Assembly (NCBI GenBank): GCA_008360975.2
Contig: CM039195.1
Location: 12,453,010 to 12,517,009 of the forward strand
Length of the DNA stretch: 64,000 nucleotides
Origin: Lichenostomus cassidix
Taxonomy: Eukaryota; Chordata; Aves; Passeriformes; Meliphagidae
Reading direction: 5' to 3'
Shown here: one piece after another, positions 12,601 to 26,244 of the stretch
Numbering within the stretch: the first letter of the stretch is position 1
Layout of the letters: every line of letters begins with the position of its first letter
Translations under genes and position numbers: made by a program
Notes under the pieces: model-generated
Told to the model about the DNA's origin: nothing
Database searches by the model: none
The model's input: only the letters and a program-made list of their open reading frames with translations

Positions 12601-15539
12601 GTTTTTTTAACTAGAGATCTTTCGAGGTGTGCTCCATCCAAGCAGAAAAACACCAGATCTGTAAACACTCCACATTTCCAAGTAAGCAGCTCCACACACC
12701 TTTTTCCTCCTCCATCACCTTCTCCAGCATCCCAGGAAAATCCCAGACTGCAGGTGATGCTCCCTTCCCATCCCTGCCAGCAGCAGCAGCCTCCCCCAGC
12801 CCAGGAGATCAGAGGTCAGAGGCTGCTGAGGCTGGCCAGGGATCCTGCTGCTGCTGCAAATCTCTCACCAGAGCACCTCAGCCTGACACTTAATATTCAC
12901 ACTGGATTGCAAGCTATGTACTCAAGGATAAAGCTCAGTAATAATAAAGATTCACTGCCTGACAGGCTCAGCATACAAATTCTCAGGGTAGAGCTCCCTT
13001 GGAATATGGAGTTTTTTTTATCTAAAGAGGAATCAGGAATTTTCCTCTTATAAAAGAAACAACAGTACTTCCCATTTAGGAACGAAAACAATGGAATGAG
13101 AAAATATAAGTTTAGTCTACGATTAGCTATTGGTAAAGAAGGTCTCATATTTTATTTCAGTATCAGAACCCTGTGTCCCCAGCCCTTGCCTTGCTCATCA
13201 GAAACAGGAATACATCAAATCAGCTATGCAGTTTCTCTTTTTTTTTTTTCTGCAGGGCCAAATCCTTTGAACCAGAAATTCAGTACTTTAAACCATTCAA
13301 GATTTTGCCCAAATTTCAAAAAAATTTTGGCTTGTATTTAGCATTTCAGCTGTGAAGCCAAAATCACTGGAAATACTTAAAACCTTGATACATGGTACTC
13401 AAACATGATATCAAACCACATTGGGTCACCAATGAACAAATTTCTAGGTGTTATTTACACTTAATTTTACCTTTGAGTCTCACTCATATTTTATTTTTTA
13501 TTTTATCCAACTTTGCTTAGTTCACAGTAATATATTAATTGTTTATTATACAGTGGCACTGTAAAGTCATGGCCTGTTTAGTTTTTCCCATTTAGTGTTT
13601 CTTTTGCATTACAACAACGTGGCAACTTGTTCCTGTTGGTTTGTTATGCAAATGCTATATATGTGGGAGTTGGTTTGAAATTAATGAAATTATAACTAAA
13701 TGCCTCATAGTTTTTACACTGAAAATACTGTTTCTAAAATTAGATCCCCTTAAGCTATTTTATTTATTTTGTAATTTTCTTCAAATGTCTACATTTCTAT
13801 TACTAAATCTACCCTTTTCTTTTAAAATCACGTTGCATTCACCTTTAATACATCTCAATAAATCACCTTGTTAGTCATACTTTGATTCATTACATTTCAT
13901 TGCCTTTCATATTTAAATTATCCATTTCTTCTCCTGCTCCCCACGTTACCTTTGACAATGACAAGTCTCACTTTGTGCAATGATTCCTTATTTTCAACCT
14001 CACAGAACTCCCTCCAGCAACACTCCATTGTTTCCCCTGCAAGTTTTCCTGCAGAACTTCCTTCCAAACCAATCCCAGATTTACACATTTATAATCCCAC
14101 CCCTTTATTTCATTTACATTTCACATGCACCAAGACAGTCAGCGCTGCAACAAGACAAATTGCATTTGCTGCATGATGAAAGAAAGGATAAAGTTCAATT
14201 CAGTCCTTCGAGGAGCACCTGGTGCCTGTGCAGGGATGCAGCTGGAATCCTCACTCCATCCCTCTGCCCACAGGTTTTGTTGGACACAAGATACAAAGCT
14301 GTGAGGCACAGTCCAGTTTGGTTATACAATGAAAAATTAGCTATTTTCAATCGCCAGAAGGAATGAGCAGCAGAACCTCCAGATCACACAAATATGATCA
14401 TTACAGCACAAACAACTCCTCACTCTCACTCTCCTCTTGACCAAAGCTACATTGCTCAGAGATTCCACTCACTGTCAGCATTCACTTCTCAGAATTAACA
14501 CAGAAACAAAGCAACAGCTTTGCTATTCCCATAAAAATATTTTTCTTCACAGATTTCTTAACTGAGCCTTACACAAAGATCCTCTCCAATGCTGAGCAGC
14601 AGATCAAGATCTCTGTAAAGAGTGAAGAGATGAAAGTGCAACAACCTGAGCTCAGACTGAGGATGAAACAACACTCAAGGTGGATGTTCCTCACACCTGC
14701 CCTCCCCACTGCTCCCAAGAAGATTGGATTCAAAAAGCTGCCACGTTTACCAAGGGCTGCAAATCTCAGCCTGAGTCTCCCAGACTTCTGGGCAAGAACC
14801 AAACCCTGCCTGGATGCAGTGTGAGGTGTCTTCATCTTTCTAGGGGTTAGGAGAAATGGTTAGGATTATGAGAGAACTGCTTGCTCCAGTGGAATTTCAT
14901 TCCAAGTCAAATTAAAAATTACTCAGTATTTTGTTACTGAAGGCAATCACCTTGAAAGCATCAGATATTGGTTGCTGTCAGATAATAGTTTGTCTAAAGA
15001 AATCATGGCAGTGTTTATATTCTTTTTTTTGGTAATCTTACCTTGTAAAATATTTTGGAAATGCTTTTGAAAAAAAAGAAAATAAAATAAAAAAAATTTT
15101 AAACCACAATTAAGATCTAGCCTGCTAAACCAAAACAAAATTTCTTTGTTCAAAAATACTCCTTCATAGGTTGTAGCTTGAAAAAGCCGTGCAGGAAGGA
15201 ATGATTCAGGTCTCATAGCCACAGCTTACAGACAACTGGCAGAACATCTTTGTCCTGTTTAAATATCAAAGCTCTTTGGGTATCACTTGATTTACCCATC
15301 ATATTTCAGATACTTGTGAATAATTCAAGATGTTATGCTTTAACTTCTCTCAGCAATTCCCTTGAAGAGGAGCAGTAAGTAAGCATTTCATATAAGTTAT
15401 AGCATGGATCCAAATAATTAATATTTTGATGTACTTTACCTGTCTTACTGTTTGCTCTTGTGATATTAAGTTGGTATTAAATAAATAACACACTCAGCTA
15501 ACTTGTCCTACTTTTCAAAGATGCTCCAATCTATGTAAT
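6691..15539. other. Non-coding DNA, AT-rich, no gene seen
   Basis: No gene, RNA gene or named repeat is supported. Simple A or T runs occur near 8907, 9509 and 13239. A GC-richer patch at 12620-12890 holds a CAG/CTG inverted repeat. Frames reach about 128 codons (13980-14366 plus) but are isolated, lack splice context and resemble no protein family. A TTATTTATTTATTGATTTATT stretch near 7134-7155 is AU-rich-element-like but is not attached to any transcript that I can define. Confidence 0.55.
12778..12857. repeat. CAG/CTG inverted repeat in a GC-rich patch
   Basis: A (CAG)4 run at 12778-12790 faces a (CTG)4 run at 12845-12857, about 54 bases apart. Eleven bases of each arm (12780-12790 and 12847-12857) can pair perfectly as GCAGCAGCAGC with GCTGCTGCTGC. 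Local frames read as poly-Ala or poly-Cys by virtue of the repeat, which is not evidence of coding. Confidence 0.6.
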
Positions 15540-15607
15540 TGCTTTATGAGATTTATTGTTGCATCTTTACTCGAGTTACATATTCTGTTGATGTGCTATC
15601 AACGTAA
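15540..15607. promoter_or_regulatory. Candidate conserved non-coding element
   Basis: A short AT-rich block retains CpGs at CTCGAG and AACGTAATTAG, with a homeodomain-type TAATTA core near 15605. It abuts the minus-strand frame at 15608-15755 discussed as a possible exon. The call rests on composition only and could be chance. Confidence 0.18.
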
Positions 15608-15755
15608 TTAGCTGTTGCTTAGGAGGACACTTTTCCTCTTCAAGCCAGCATTTTTATTGCAAAAGGAAAGCACTGCTTGTACTCCCATGGAATCAAAATC
15701 TCCTTTCCATGGTGTGAAGTAACCTTCTTCATCTTGGCAAGCTTTCCTTGGCACG

Positions 15756-18700
15756 CTGAAGCAAAACAGAGGTGATGTGCTGTTATTCAGGCATAAGGAA
15801 AATAGTAGCAACTCCACTAACAAACCTCAGAGGTGACTAAAGGCACAGAAAATCTTATGAAAACAACAACTAAAGTTTGCCCTCATTTTTTAAATGAGAA
15901 TTCAGAAAGCCTGTGTCCAAGTGACTGTGAATTATGTACTAAGATTACACGATTTTGAAATGAAGTCCAGCAGTAGGAAGAAAAATTGATTTCAGCTTTT
16001 TTTGTTTGCTAGCAGAGAAGAGTGAAAAAACTTTACTCCATGAAGTTAAAACCCATCTTTGAATAGAAGGATGAGGAATCAGCACACAGCTTGAAATAAA
16101 CTCCACATTCTTGAAAGAAATTCGAATTCTGCTGCCTCCAGCATTGTGAACTGCTGTCCTCTAGGAGCTCTGCTTGTCTGCTCTGCAGACTCACAGAGAC
16201 AATGCCCGAGGTGAACAGGGGCAGGGATGCAACAAGAAAAATAAACTCCTGAAAACTGAGAGAAAATTCACTTGTTCATACTGCCTTCCCTCCATCATTT
16301 CCACTCCTGAAGGGTATTAATTGTGACTGTTAATTAGAGTGGCATCTGTCTCCCCCAGGCTGCAGGAGCACATCAGGGCTGGCAGAGGTGTGCAACAACT
16401 CAGAACTCATCAGCTGCATCAGCTACACCTCAGAGAACACATCAGGTGAGCATTTCAATGGACAGAAACATCCTGGACATGTTTTCCAAACTTAGCTTCC
16501 CCTGGCAGGACAGAGCAGCAATGCACTAAGATACCAACTGCATGATGCCAAAGCTCAAAGTGCAGAAAGCTAACACAGGTATTATTCCATTTATTCCACA
16601 AACCAGCTGGCTTTAGGAGAGCACACATCTACTGCATTGTCTGAAAGAAACCTACTGTCATTGTATTTATAACCTGCTGTATTTCTAGGTTTTGAGCACA
16701 CAGTAATAAATTGCACTGATAATTTTTTTTTTAAGACCTGTAACTTATAAGTGAACAATGTTGTTTGTCTCAGGATTTGATTTCTCAGTATTTTTTGTCT
16801 TCTCTACATTGTTCTTTTACTTCATGGCAAAATCCTCTGCCATGTTAGCACGTGTACTAAAATAGTATAATTATATATCATGCACTGCAAGGGAGAAACC
16901 CCTCAAATATCACATTTCTGGGAACTCTGACTGGCAGCTGGAACACAGAAGCAAAATGCCCACCAGAGCAGAGTGTTTATGAATTCCTGCAGAATTCCAA
17001 ATGCTTTTTGTGACTTCTATTCCATTTTTGAAACTGCTCTTCACCCCAACCTTACCTCTGATATTACAGCACAGCTTCCAAATCTTGCAGTTCTCACTAT
17101 CAGACAAAAAGGGTCTATTTATGGCTAAATGAGAATAAAGCACAGATTTCTTTCCCAAAGTGCCAGATAGCAGCCTGATAGCACTGGAATCTCAATATAA
17201 TCCTCTAATGCCTGAAAGCCCTTCAAGCACCTCAATCCATCAAGTGTTAAATGTTTTATTACACCCATAAACACTCCAAGGGTCTAATGAAGCTTATACT
17301 ACTGAGGGTGCAACAAGTGAAAGGTGGTGTAAAAATCAATTTTCTTTCACCTCAGCTGATTTATATTCCTTCCTGAACAAATTAATTTCACACTAAGCAA
17401 CTGGTTTAATAAAACTTCAGAGCAGCTCTCTATTAAAGAGTTTTGTTCTTAATCCAGGCAGAGATAACTTGGAAATAGTAGTAAAACAGCAGTCTGGGAT
17501 TACTCTGCAATTTGTAAAGGCTGGCCTGCCTCATTTCACAGCTTTTTCTCACTGAGTTTTATTTCTGAACTCGTGAAAATAAATTTTAAAAAGCATAATG
17601 CAGGTTTGAAGTCCGGAAATAACACTATAAACAATGCCATGTAAAAAATAAAACAGGCAAGTATGAAAATATATCCCAGGGAAATAAACACATTTGCAGC
17701 CTTAGTCCCCAAACTGAGAATTAAGCTGTGCTTAATTCTAACCCTGTCTGCAATACAACCATTTTTATTACAAATAATAAAATCAAGGGGATTGCTGAGG
17801 TACTTGATATCAAACAGGGACATTTGTCATTGCAGCACTGCTGGAATATTCAGTATTTCTGTCCTCTCGTCCCCTGCTGGAGCTGCATTTTGCATTTTGC
17901 ATCCCTCCCAGCCCCAGGAAATCCCTGCTCACAGGAGGTTCCTCCTCCTTTTCCCCACCCCAACCACCTCCAACACACTTTGCTGGCTGATGAGGAACAA
18001 GACAGAGATAAAAACTGGATTTCAAGCAAAGTCCATTTTCTCTTCATAGACTGAAACAACAGTGAACTAATAGTGACAAATTATATCCATTGATACGTCT
18101 GTGGAGCTTTATTGCAGATCTCCATTGTGCTCAACACAACTGCATTTTCTTGCAGAGACTTCAAACTTAACCAACTTAAAGAAATAAAGCAGGTAGGATG
18201 CAAAACTGTACAGAGTGTACAGAACACAAAACCAGTGGTTCCAGCTGACAAAAAAAGAGGAAATGCTCTGAAAACTGAGAAAAGCTGAGCTTTTTTTACC
18301 ATCATTATCTCTGCTGACTGCACTTCTGACAGAAGTCAATAATACCACAGAGTGGATTTAACTCTTTTCCCACCTCTCTTGCACATCCTCCTGTGGCTCC
18401 CAGGGGATAAACCTAAGGCCAAATGTTCATAAAAGGAGGTGCATGGCAAAAATGGCAACCTGGAATGGATGCAAAATGTGTGTAATAAATACCTAGAGCA
18501 CAATTTGAGTAATTCCAGAAATATTAATGCATCTCTGGAGAGTTTGTTTAAATAATGTGTTTAAAAGTAATTTAAATTTTTCAGAAATAGGCACGTCTTG
18601 GAATTGTGCTACTCATTTTTAGCCAGCATGGAGATTTGATTTGCTTGCTATTGATTGAAAAACATTTGAATGAAATCACTGCTATTTTTCTGAGATTAAA

Positions 18701-21700
18701 AGTGTCATTTGAGGCTCCAGGTTTATGTTTTCTGATGTTGCTTAAGCTGAAAAAATTAATGTGGTTTGTGACCCCAATGCCAATTCCCCAGAGCATGAAG
18801 CAGCAAATAGACCACAATTAGATCCATAATGGCAATTTAAAGTAAAGCCAGATAATTGAAAGTTGTTTTCTTTTCTCTCATCTCACATAAGAATATGCTG
18901 AATGACACAAAGGTGTGCAAGCACACCAAAAATGTGTTTAGCATTAGGGACTGGAACATAAAATCTGGGATGCAGAGTGGGGACAGGCTGTGGCAGGGGG
19001 AAAGAACACCCAGGTCTGCTGTGGAAAGGCAGTCAATGAAATTAGTTAACTTATTGTTTCCAAAATCTAAAAAAAAAACCCCAAAGATTTCATAGTGGTA
19101 AAATCTTGCCTGTGTGACTCCAGTAATTTAAAGGAGTTCCAAAGGAACAAAAAAAGGAGAAAAGCCATTTAGGAAAGGCAAATAAATGAAGGTTTGTTAT
19201 GTAACAAATCAAGATGTCAATTATTTTAACAACGAGCAACTCGTGGAACATTTGACTTCACTCCATTTCCAAACACTGCACCAATGATTTTCCTTGACAC
19301 TTTGTAAGGCTATTAACAGATTCCACTAGAGATTGGAGAAATTTAAGTATTAATGGAGTCTTTACAAGAAATTAAGAACAAAATGAGAAAATCCTTATGT
19401 TTCAGGCATCCAGGTTAATTATTTCAACCTGGTGGACAAGGACAAGGTAAATCTTTGTTTCAACCTTTAAATTTCTAGGTAAACTAAAAAAGGTGATGCC
19501 CTACATAGTGTATTCAAGCTTCTCATGCTGCCCCCACATGTGCCCAGGTATGCTTTTAACCTGATGAAAACCAGAAGGTGTCAACTGCCAGATCAAATCA
19601 TTCCTTCTGCACAGGGAACATTCCAGCATTGTGATGGAGTGATTAATAGTTCTCCCAGCTGCCTGCAAAGTGCCATGCTTTAAAAATCCCTCCTTTTCCA
19701 GAATAGTACTTATTTCAGAGCCTTGGTGTCAGCTTGTATTTTAATAATGTTTAGGTTGGTTTGAAGGACAGAAAAAGTTCAGTTCTCAAGGTTTTGCTTG
19801 CTCACCAGTGTTTCTGACCAAGCCTTTATGCTCAGTCATTAGTCTCCAGCACGAGTGCCAGGAGAAAGAGCTTCTAAATAAACCATATTTTCCCCAAGAA
19901 TCATCCACAATCCATTAGTAACTCTCTGCTTGCTTACATCATCAGTAGCAAAGGCTCTGGAACCAATCACTGCATTTGAAATTGTTTTTAAATGCACCTT
20001 TTAAAACACCTTTTAAGCACAACCTTCCCATTGAGGGCACAAGGAATTTTGGCAAACTGTACTACACCACACTTCATCTAATTCCCAATATTGCCTTCTC
20101 TGCACAAATCACTGCTCACCATATCTGACTGTTATCTCTCTGCCTGATAATCAGGATTGCAATTCTTCTTTCCTTCTACTACTACTCTTGCCAATCTTTT
20201 TTCCCTTCCAGGCATGCCTGCAAAACGTCTGTATGAGAGTTACACTGATTTCCTAATCACAATATGATTTTCCTGAATTGACAGTGAATTTGCCAACACA
20301 AGTGCAAGTCTGAAAATAGTCAAGGCAGAAGGTGTTCTGGAGAAGCCAAGTTCTCTAAAGAAGGCAGACTGGAACAGCAGCTCTTTGCCAAGCAGCCAGA
20401 GCAAGATATTCCATGTTTTTTGTTGATTTAAGGTCTATGGCACACACTGCAGCTGTGACAAGGAAGGGCACACACAAAATGCAGCCTATCGACTACAAAA
20501 TGCTTTAAACCACACTGGTTTTATCGAGCATTCACTGGGCATTTGTCTCCTGTAACATTTCTGTGTGTTAGACAAGGGATTTCTCTCCCTCCTCGCTCTT
20601 TAGAGAGATGGGAAGTTTAATGCACTGACTGGTAGTTAACAATCAGATTTTGTCAGCTTCTGTGCTGAATGGCACCTTCCCTGTTCCTCTGCCTTTCCCA
20701 GCACTGCTCAGTGTGAATTATTGCCTCATTGCCAGGCAAGGTGACAGATCTGGGAGGGAAGCACGTGCTGGCAGGCAAACCACCCTGTGGCACAGAAATC
20801 CTCCATAAATCCTCCCTGCTGGCACCAGCAGCTCCTGCCTCCCTCCCCTCTGCTCTGCTGGCACTGTGCCACATGCACACACAGCCCTGGGCTGGAGGGG
20901 CTATTGCTGGCTGGGTTTTGGGAAGGGGCAGGCAGGATGTGCTTCCCCTCTCCCATTTCTCAGGGATGTACCTGCAGGGTTGCTCTGAGCCCATTTTCTC
21001 CCTGCAAGACAGGCCCCAGTCCTGAAAGAGCCACAAAACCCCCACACATCATGCACAGGTGACACAGGCCTGTGGAGCAGATAAAACAAACCCCAATGTC
21101 AGCCCTTTCCAAAATCACCTCTCCTGCCAAGTCCCTCCACACCCAGCTCTGACCTTGCACAGCTAAAGCCCCAGGAAAGGCTCAGGTGGGAAGTTTAACT
21201 GGTTGATGCTGCAGTGAATGAGGCAAAAACATACCCAGAACACCCAAAATCCAATTAGGAAGACACTATCCTGTTAAAATTATCCAATTCTGAAAGAAAT
21301 CTTCTCCCTCCCTCCATCAAAACATCTTAACTCCTAGTTTTAACGTGTGAGGCCATAACCTGTGGCTCAGCTTGCTCTGAATGGAGCTCATCTGAGCATA
21401 ATTTCCCCGTTAATGGGAGCTGTATGAGGAGCTAATTTGGTTCAGCTGAGCACATCATTCAGCACACAACTGAATCATTTGTGCCTCAGAAGTCTGATGG
21501 CATTAACAAAATTCCAAACCAACTGCTGGGGAAAGAACTTTGCTTTCACTGCTCTGCTCTTCAGAAAGACACTCAGGATCCAGAGGATGAATGGCAATCA
21601 GGAGCTGAGGAAGCCTTTCCAGCAACAGAAGGAACAAAATGTGAGAGGAGAATGAATAGCTGTGAGCAACATCCACCTCTGTCCCAGAGCAAGTGGAAAA

Positions 21701-24700
21701 GCTGAATTCAGTTCAGAAACATCAGCAGCACCAGGCTGTGCAGCACACTGAACATTGTAAGACACTATTTTAAATAAAACATCCTGGATTGCCTTGTTTG
21801 CCTAGGAACTATCTAGAAGTGCACACACTATTTTAGATCCCTCAGCATCACTGAGGAGAACATTCCAGGAAACACAATTCCACACTTCATTCAGATGTGA
21901 GGAACTGAAATACAATGGCATTGTCACTTAGGAGAAATCAATGCTACAACTGCCTGAAACGTGCAGTTTCAAATCCCATAGCAAGCTCCTTCCCTGGAAA
22001 TGTTTAAAGATCAGCCCCAGAATAACTTCAGTTCTAAATTACCCTGTTTCTTCCTTCCTCTTCATCAGATTCAGATTTTATTTATTTTGGTTTTTGCTGT
22101 CATATTAATATATTACTGAAAATATATTTTCAACCATTTTAAGAAAAGAACATGTTTTTAAAATGATTTTATCTGAGACATGAAATCATTTGAAATAACG
22201 CTACAGCTCAAGTAAATTTATGGTTCCTGCAACCAACATAACAGTGTGCATTTTCCATTTTCTTTTTAGCTGTGTATATAATGAATTTCACAGATTCTGC
22301 TGATGCAAACACAACCCAGTCTAAAGAAAGTCCTTATCAGTAACAGCAACAGAGACAAAAATCTGCAAACAATCTTAAGTGATAATAAAGGAAGATGAAG
22401 AATGGATGACCTGGGTTATAAAAATCAACCGCAAGAACCTTTTTAAGGATAAAAAGGGAGGCAGAAAAGTTCTCAGCATCATAACTACACTACCTACACA
22501 CACATAATCCAGGCCCAAATTATTTCCATGGATTGGTGTTTTAGGAACTGATGGGTTTAGTTCCATTTGGGGCTGCAGGGAGGGGATCTATGCCTTGAAA
22601 AACAAAATAATGTTGTCTGCAAAAATGGGAAGAACAAGAAGGAAAACTAAATAAATACAGACACTTATAAGATTATAAAATATAAATCAAGCATTTAACA
22701 CATTTACACTGATTTCTATCAATATTTCTGTGACACTCACAGACTCATACAAGGGTGAGGGCAGGAGAGATCAGTGATAGCTCTGGCATCAAAAACAGAT
22801 CAGCAATTTGCAGATTATTTAAATTACATTACGTAGCAAATTCAAGACAAAGCATTTGGAAGTAATTTGAATACTCTGATCTCTGTCCTGCCTGACTTTC
22901 AGTTAATTCTCAGGACAGTTATTTTACCCATTCAGCACTGTGTTTGTTTAATGCTTGATTTCCCCATAATAAATGATGTGATATTTCTAAAGTATCAAGG
23001 GTCTTTTTTTGCTGCGAGAAACGAAAAGCCAAATTTGGCTTACCTTTATCTAAGAATTAGGCAGGATATGAATACAGCTTGAATTAGAAATCCCTGTGAG
23101 CAGTGCCAATGTTCCAAAACTGACACAGGTTTGTGGTTTTTGCTTTGGGTTTCTGTTCATCTGAATTGATGGCATTACTCCAGTGAGGATCCTTGGAGTA
23201 GTCAGTGCCATCCTGACTTGAGCTGTGATATCCCAAGAGGACTGAGGAGCATAGCCTTAAAACTGAGAGGAAATGCAGGAGCTTTTCACTGAATTGAGGG
23301 AATGATGGAAATTTGGGTCCCTGAGTGTGCTCTGGTGGCAGCCAAGCATTAACCCCCAGGCTGGCTACTGAAAAATAGAAATATTCCTACAGCTTGTTCT
23401 TCCTCCTATGGAAATACAACCCAGCCTGTACAGAAACACTCCACATTTGACCAGTTCATGCTGGGGAAGTTGCAAAGAACTGGTATTTGGTATCTAACTT
23501 GAAATTTTTGAAGTTTGAGGGGTTTGAGAACCCTTCTTTCAAAGAGACTTCATAAGTAAAATCATATTTGCAGTGCAGGACAAAGGACAGACCAAACAAG
23601 CCACTGAAATTAAGATTTTCAAGCCTACAAAGCAGCTGCCTGCCTTCATTTCTGCCATGCATGGGTGACCTTTGAGAATCAGGCTTAGGTTTTTTCTCCT
23701 TTATCTCCTGCAGAATTACGATTTTTGATGAGTTTGTCCATAGCTGCTACTCTGTGAACTTGCTGAAATATTTTCCTCCCACTCCTGTACCTCACACAAT
23801 GATTCTGACCTGCAGATTGATTAATTTTGGTTTAGTATACAGAAACAGAGAATGCATTCCACATCATGAGAGTATAAAATGTCAGGTTCACAAGCAGAAA
23901 GTTGCCCATCACTGATGGACAAAAATATAAGGGATTTTATCTACATGGCAAATTCAGGCACTGACAAAACTGCTCAGATCAATATTCATAGCTCTGAGTT
24001 ATTTTGTAACCAATAACATCACAAATGTTAAAATCTAAGCATCTTCCAAACAGTCTGTAGCCAGCTAATAGCAGATTTTTGCTGCTGGAAGACATCTTGG
24101 CAGGGTGGACTGGACAGCATGTTAAAATTGATAAATCTTTGAAAGAGATGATTGAAATAATATTCCTAATGCTTCACCCCCCAAAAGGTATTCCAGTGCA
24201 GCAGGGTGAAAGTTGTGGGATAGGAATAGTTCAAATGAGATATTAATTACATCCCTAAAAAAACCACACCAAGTAAGGAAATAGCTGTTCTGAGCAGGTC
24301 ACCTGAGTGTCACCTCCAGGAAACAAACCCACTGCAGAATAATGTACAAAAAGCAGGTAAAATACCAGAATACAAAGAGAAAAATTAGCTTTAACAAAAG
24401 CTCTATATAAGTGTGTGAAGTTACTAAACACAGAAATTAATACCTAGAAAAATCAGTTTTATCCAAGGAGAAAGAACAGCTATATCCACAGCAGGATGAG
24501 ATGATCAGGACACTAAACATCACAATTATGACTGTTTTGCAATGTTCAAACACAGCTGAAAACACAAAGCCAGTGTCTGCTGTTAGCCATTCCAAACACC
24601 AATCACTCCAAATCCTGTATGTGCAACTGCACTTCTCAGAAATGTGCTTTTCTTACAGAACAGCAGCTAAGTTTAGAAGGCAGGATGGGTGCATCCCAAT

Positions 24701-25200
24701 GGAAATACAGGCTCTTTACATGAGCACTTTTGTGAGAAAAGGTAGAAAACTAAACTAGGCTACATGTTGAATCTCCAGATGAGAGAAGGAGATGAAAGAC
24801 CTGAACTGCTGAAGACCTTTGGGAGTCTGAGCACAGGAGCTGCTGCCAGCAGAGCACAGGGAGCTGTGCAGTTCTGAACTGCACTGCTGGGGAAATGCAG
24901 AGAGGTGAAAATCAGCCAGACTGGACCTGCTGAGAGTTCCTGTGTGTGTTTGACTGTGGGGATGAAGCACAGGCAATGGTCTGTCAGGGGATGGAGTGGG
25001 ATGGTGACAAACTATTCCCCAGCTGTTGGCCACAACATGAAGAGCACTGGAGCTGAACTCAGCCCCTTCCCAAATCCCAAAGGACTCTTGGAGCAGGAAG
25101 GCTCTGGGTACAGAGCAAGGACCATGACCATTTCAGCACATCCCAGCCTGGCAGGGGTTAAACCCCACACTGCCACCTGCTCACTCCCCACAACATGACC
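15756..25200. other. Non-coding DNA, AT-rich with GC-rich patches
   Basis: No gene is recognised. GC-richer, CpG-poor patches lie at about 20640-21200 and 24780-25200, full of CCCAG, GCTGG and CAGCA words and carrying overlapping frames on both strands (for example 20653-21045 minus). The rest is AT-rich. Frames such as 17663-18049 plus overlap open frames on the other strand and show no domain. A homeodomain-like stretch occurs near 16318-16340 without further support. Confidence 0.55.
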
Positions 25201-25241
25201 TTCTTTGACCTTCCCCACCCTGGGAGGGGAAGGTCAAAGAA
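25201..25241. repeat. Perfect palindrome, 16-bp stem and 9-base loop
   Basis: TTCTTTGACCTTCCCC at 25201-25216 is the exact reverse complement of GGGGAAGGTCAAAGAA at 25226-25241. The nine-base spacer ACCCTGGGA contains a further CCC/GGG pair. Both arms contain TGACCTT or its complement AAGGTCA, the half-site bound by many nuclear receptors, so the palindrome is also an inverted pair of such half-sites. Its role is unknown. It could be a foldback remnant of a small insertion, a cruciform-prone site or a chance palindrome. Confidence 0.85.
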
Positions 25242-25291
25242 AAAACATGGATTGAGAACATTTTAATAAGTTAAATGGAATAAGAAATTGT

Positions 25292-25373
25292 GAAAGAAAG
25301 AAGGAAAGAAAGAGGGAGAGAAAGGAAGGAAAGAAAGAAGGGAGGGAAGGGAGGAAAGGGAGGCAGGAGCCCT
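25292..25373 (+). repeat. 82-bp pure purine tract (GAAA/GGAA-type microsatellite)
   Basis: Every base from 25292 to 25373 is A or G, in irregular GAAA, GGAA, GGGA and GAGGG units. Long homopurine-homopyrimidine tracts can form triplex (H-DNA), stall polymerases and vary in length. The tract begins 50 bases after the palindrome. The charged Lys/Arg/Glu/Gly frame across it (25290-25529) is a product of the repeat and not a protein. Confidence 0.9.
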
Positions 25374-26217
25374 AACGAGGAGGAACAGCAATGTTTCACC
25401 TTTGGAACCATTTCACTCCGCACTGGAGAGCAGAGCAAAGGCTCTAAAGAAAGTGAACCTCACCAACCTACACCAAATCCCCTTTTCAGCTCTACAAGCA
25501 TCCCATTCCCAAATCCCAGGACACACTGAATGAGGGATTCAATTCATTTCCTTTGTATGGAAATGGCAAATAACAACATGTAAATTAACTATAAAAGTAG
25601 TAGGTATCAAGGAGAATAAGCATTCCCCCTTCCATTCATGTTGTGTTGAACTATTTTATAATCAACCTCCATCCACAAATGCATCCTTAAATATCAACAC
25701 AAATCATTTACAACCAGCATTAAATAGTATTTCATCAGTGTATCATTTCATGGCATTTAAAAGACTTTATTTCCATACATCCAAATGCCAGAGCAAATTA
25801 TTTCAAACCACTAAGAAACACAAATAGTTAGAAGGTTACATGTGGCATATTAATTTACATTTCAAATTGCAACCAAGTCATGAGCATGGCTTGACATTGG
25901 AAATGTATATAGTGAATTAGATCTAACCTGCCCTGTATGTGACTATAAACCCACAGGTTGCACCACTGGTTAGTAGAGAGCTCACTTCTCTCTTTTCACA
26001 GGTTATGTATTTGGGTTTGGCTCATTTTATCAGTGTATAAAATACTGGATTTTATATCTATATTTGCCAAAAGTTCCACCCTGATTTCCTATTTCTCACC
26101 TACCCAGCTGTTCTCTGTAATAATCAAGGATTAACAAGATCCCAACACATCCATTTGTATCCTTCTGCTTCATCAGATTCTCACTCTCATCTCTTCCAGG
26201 AGGTGAAACAACCGACT

Positions 26218-26244
26218 GAGATTTAAATCTGAGATTTTAAATCT
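26218..26244 (+). repeat. Short tandem duplication (GAGATTTAAATCT unit)
   Basis: Two adjacent copies, GAGATTTAAATCT and GAGATTTTAAATCT, differ by one inserted T. Each contains a self-complementary AGATTTAAATCT-type core, so the site is both a direct and an inverted repeat. Confidence 0.75.

Noticed and set aside
25290..25529. 79-codon Lys/Arg/Glu-rich ORF
   Set aside because: It is the translation of the purine microsatellite.
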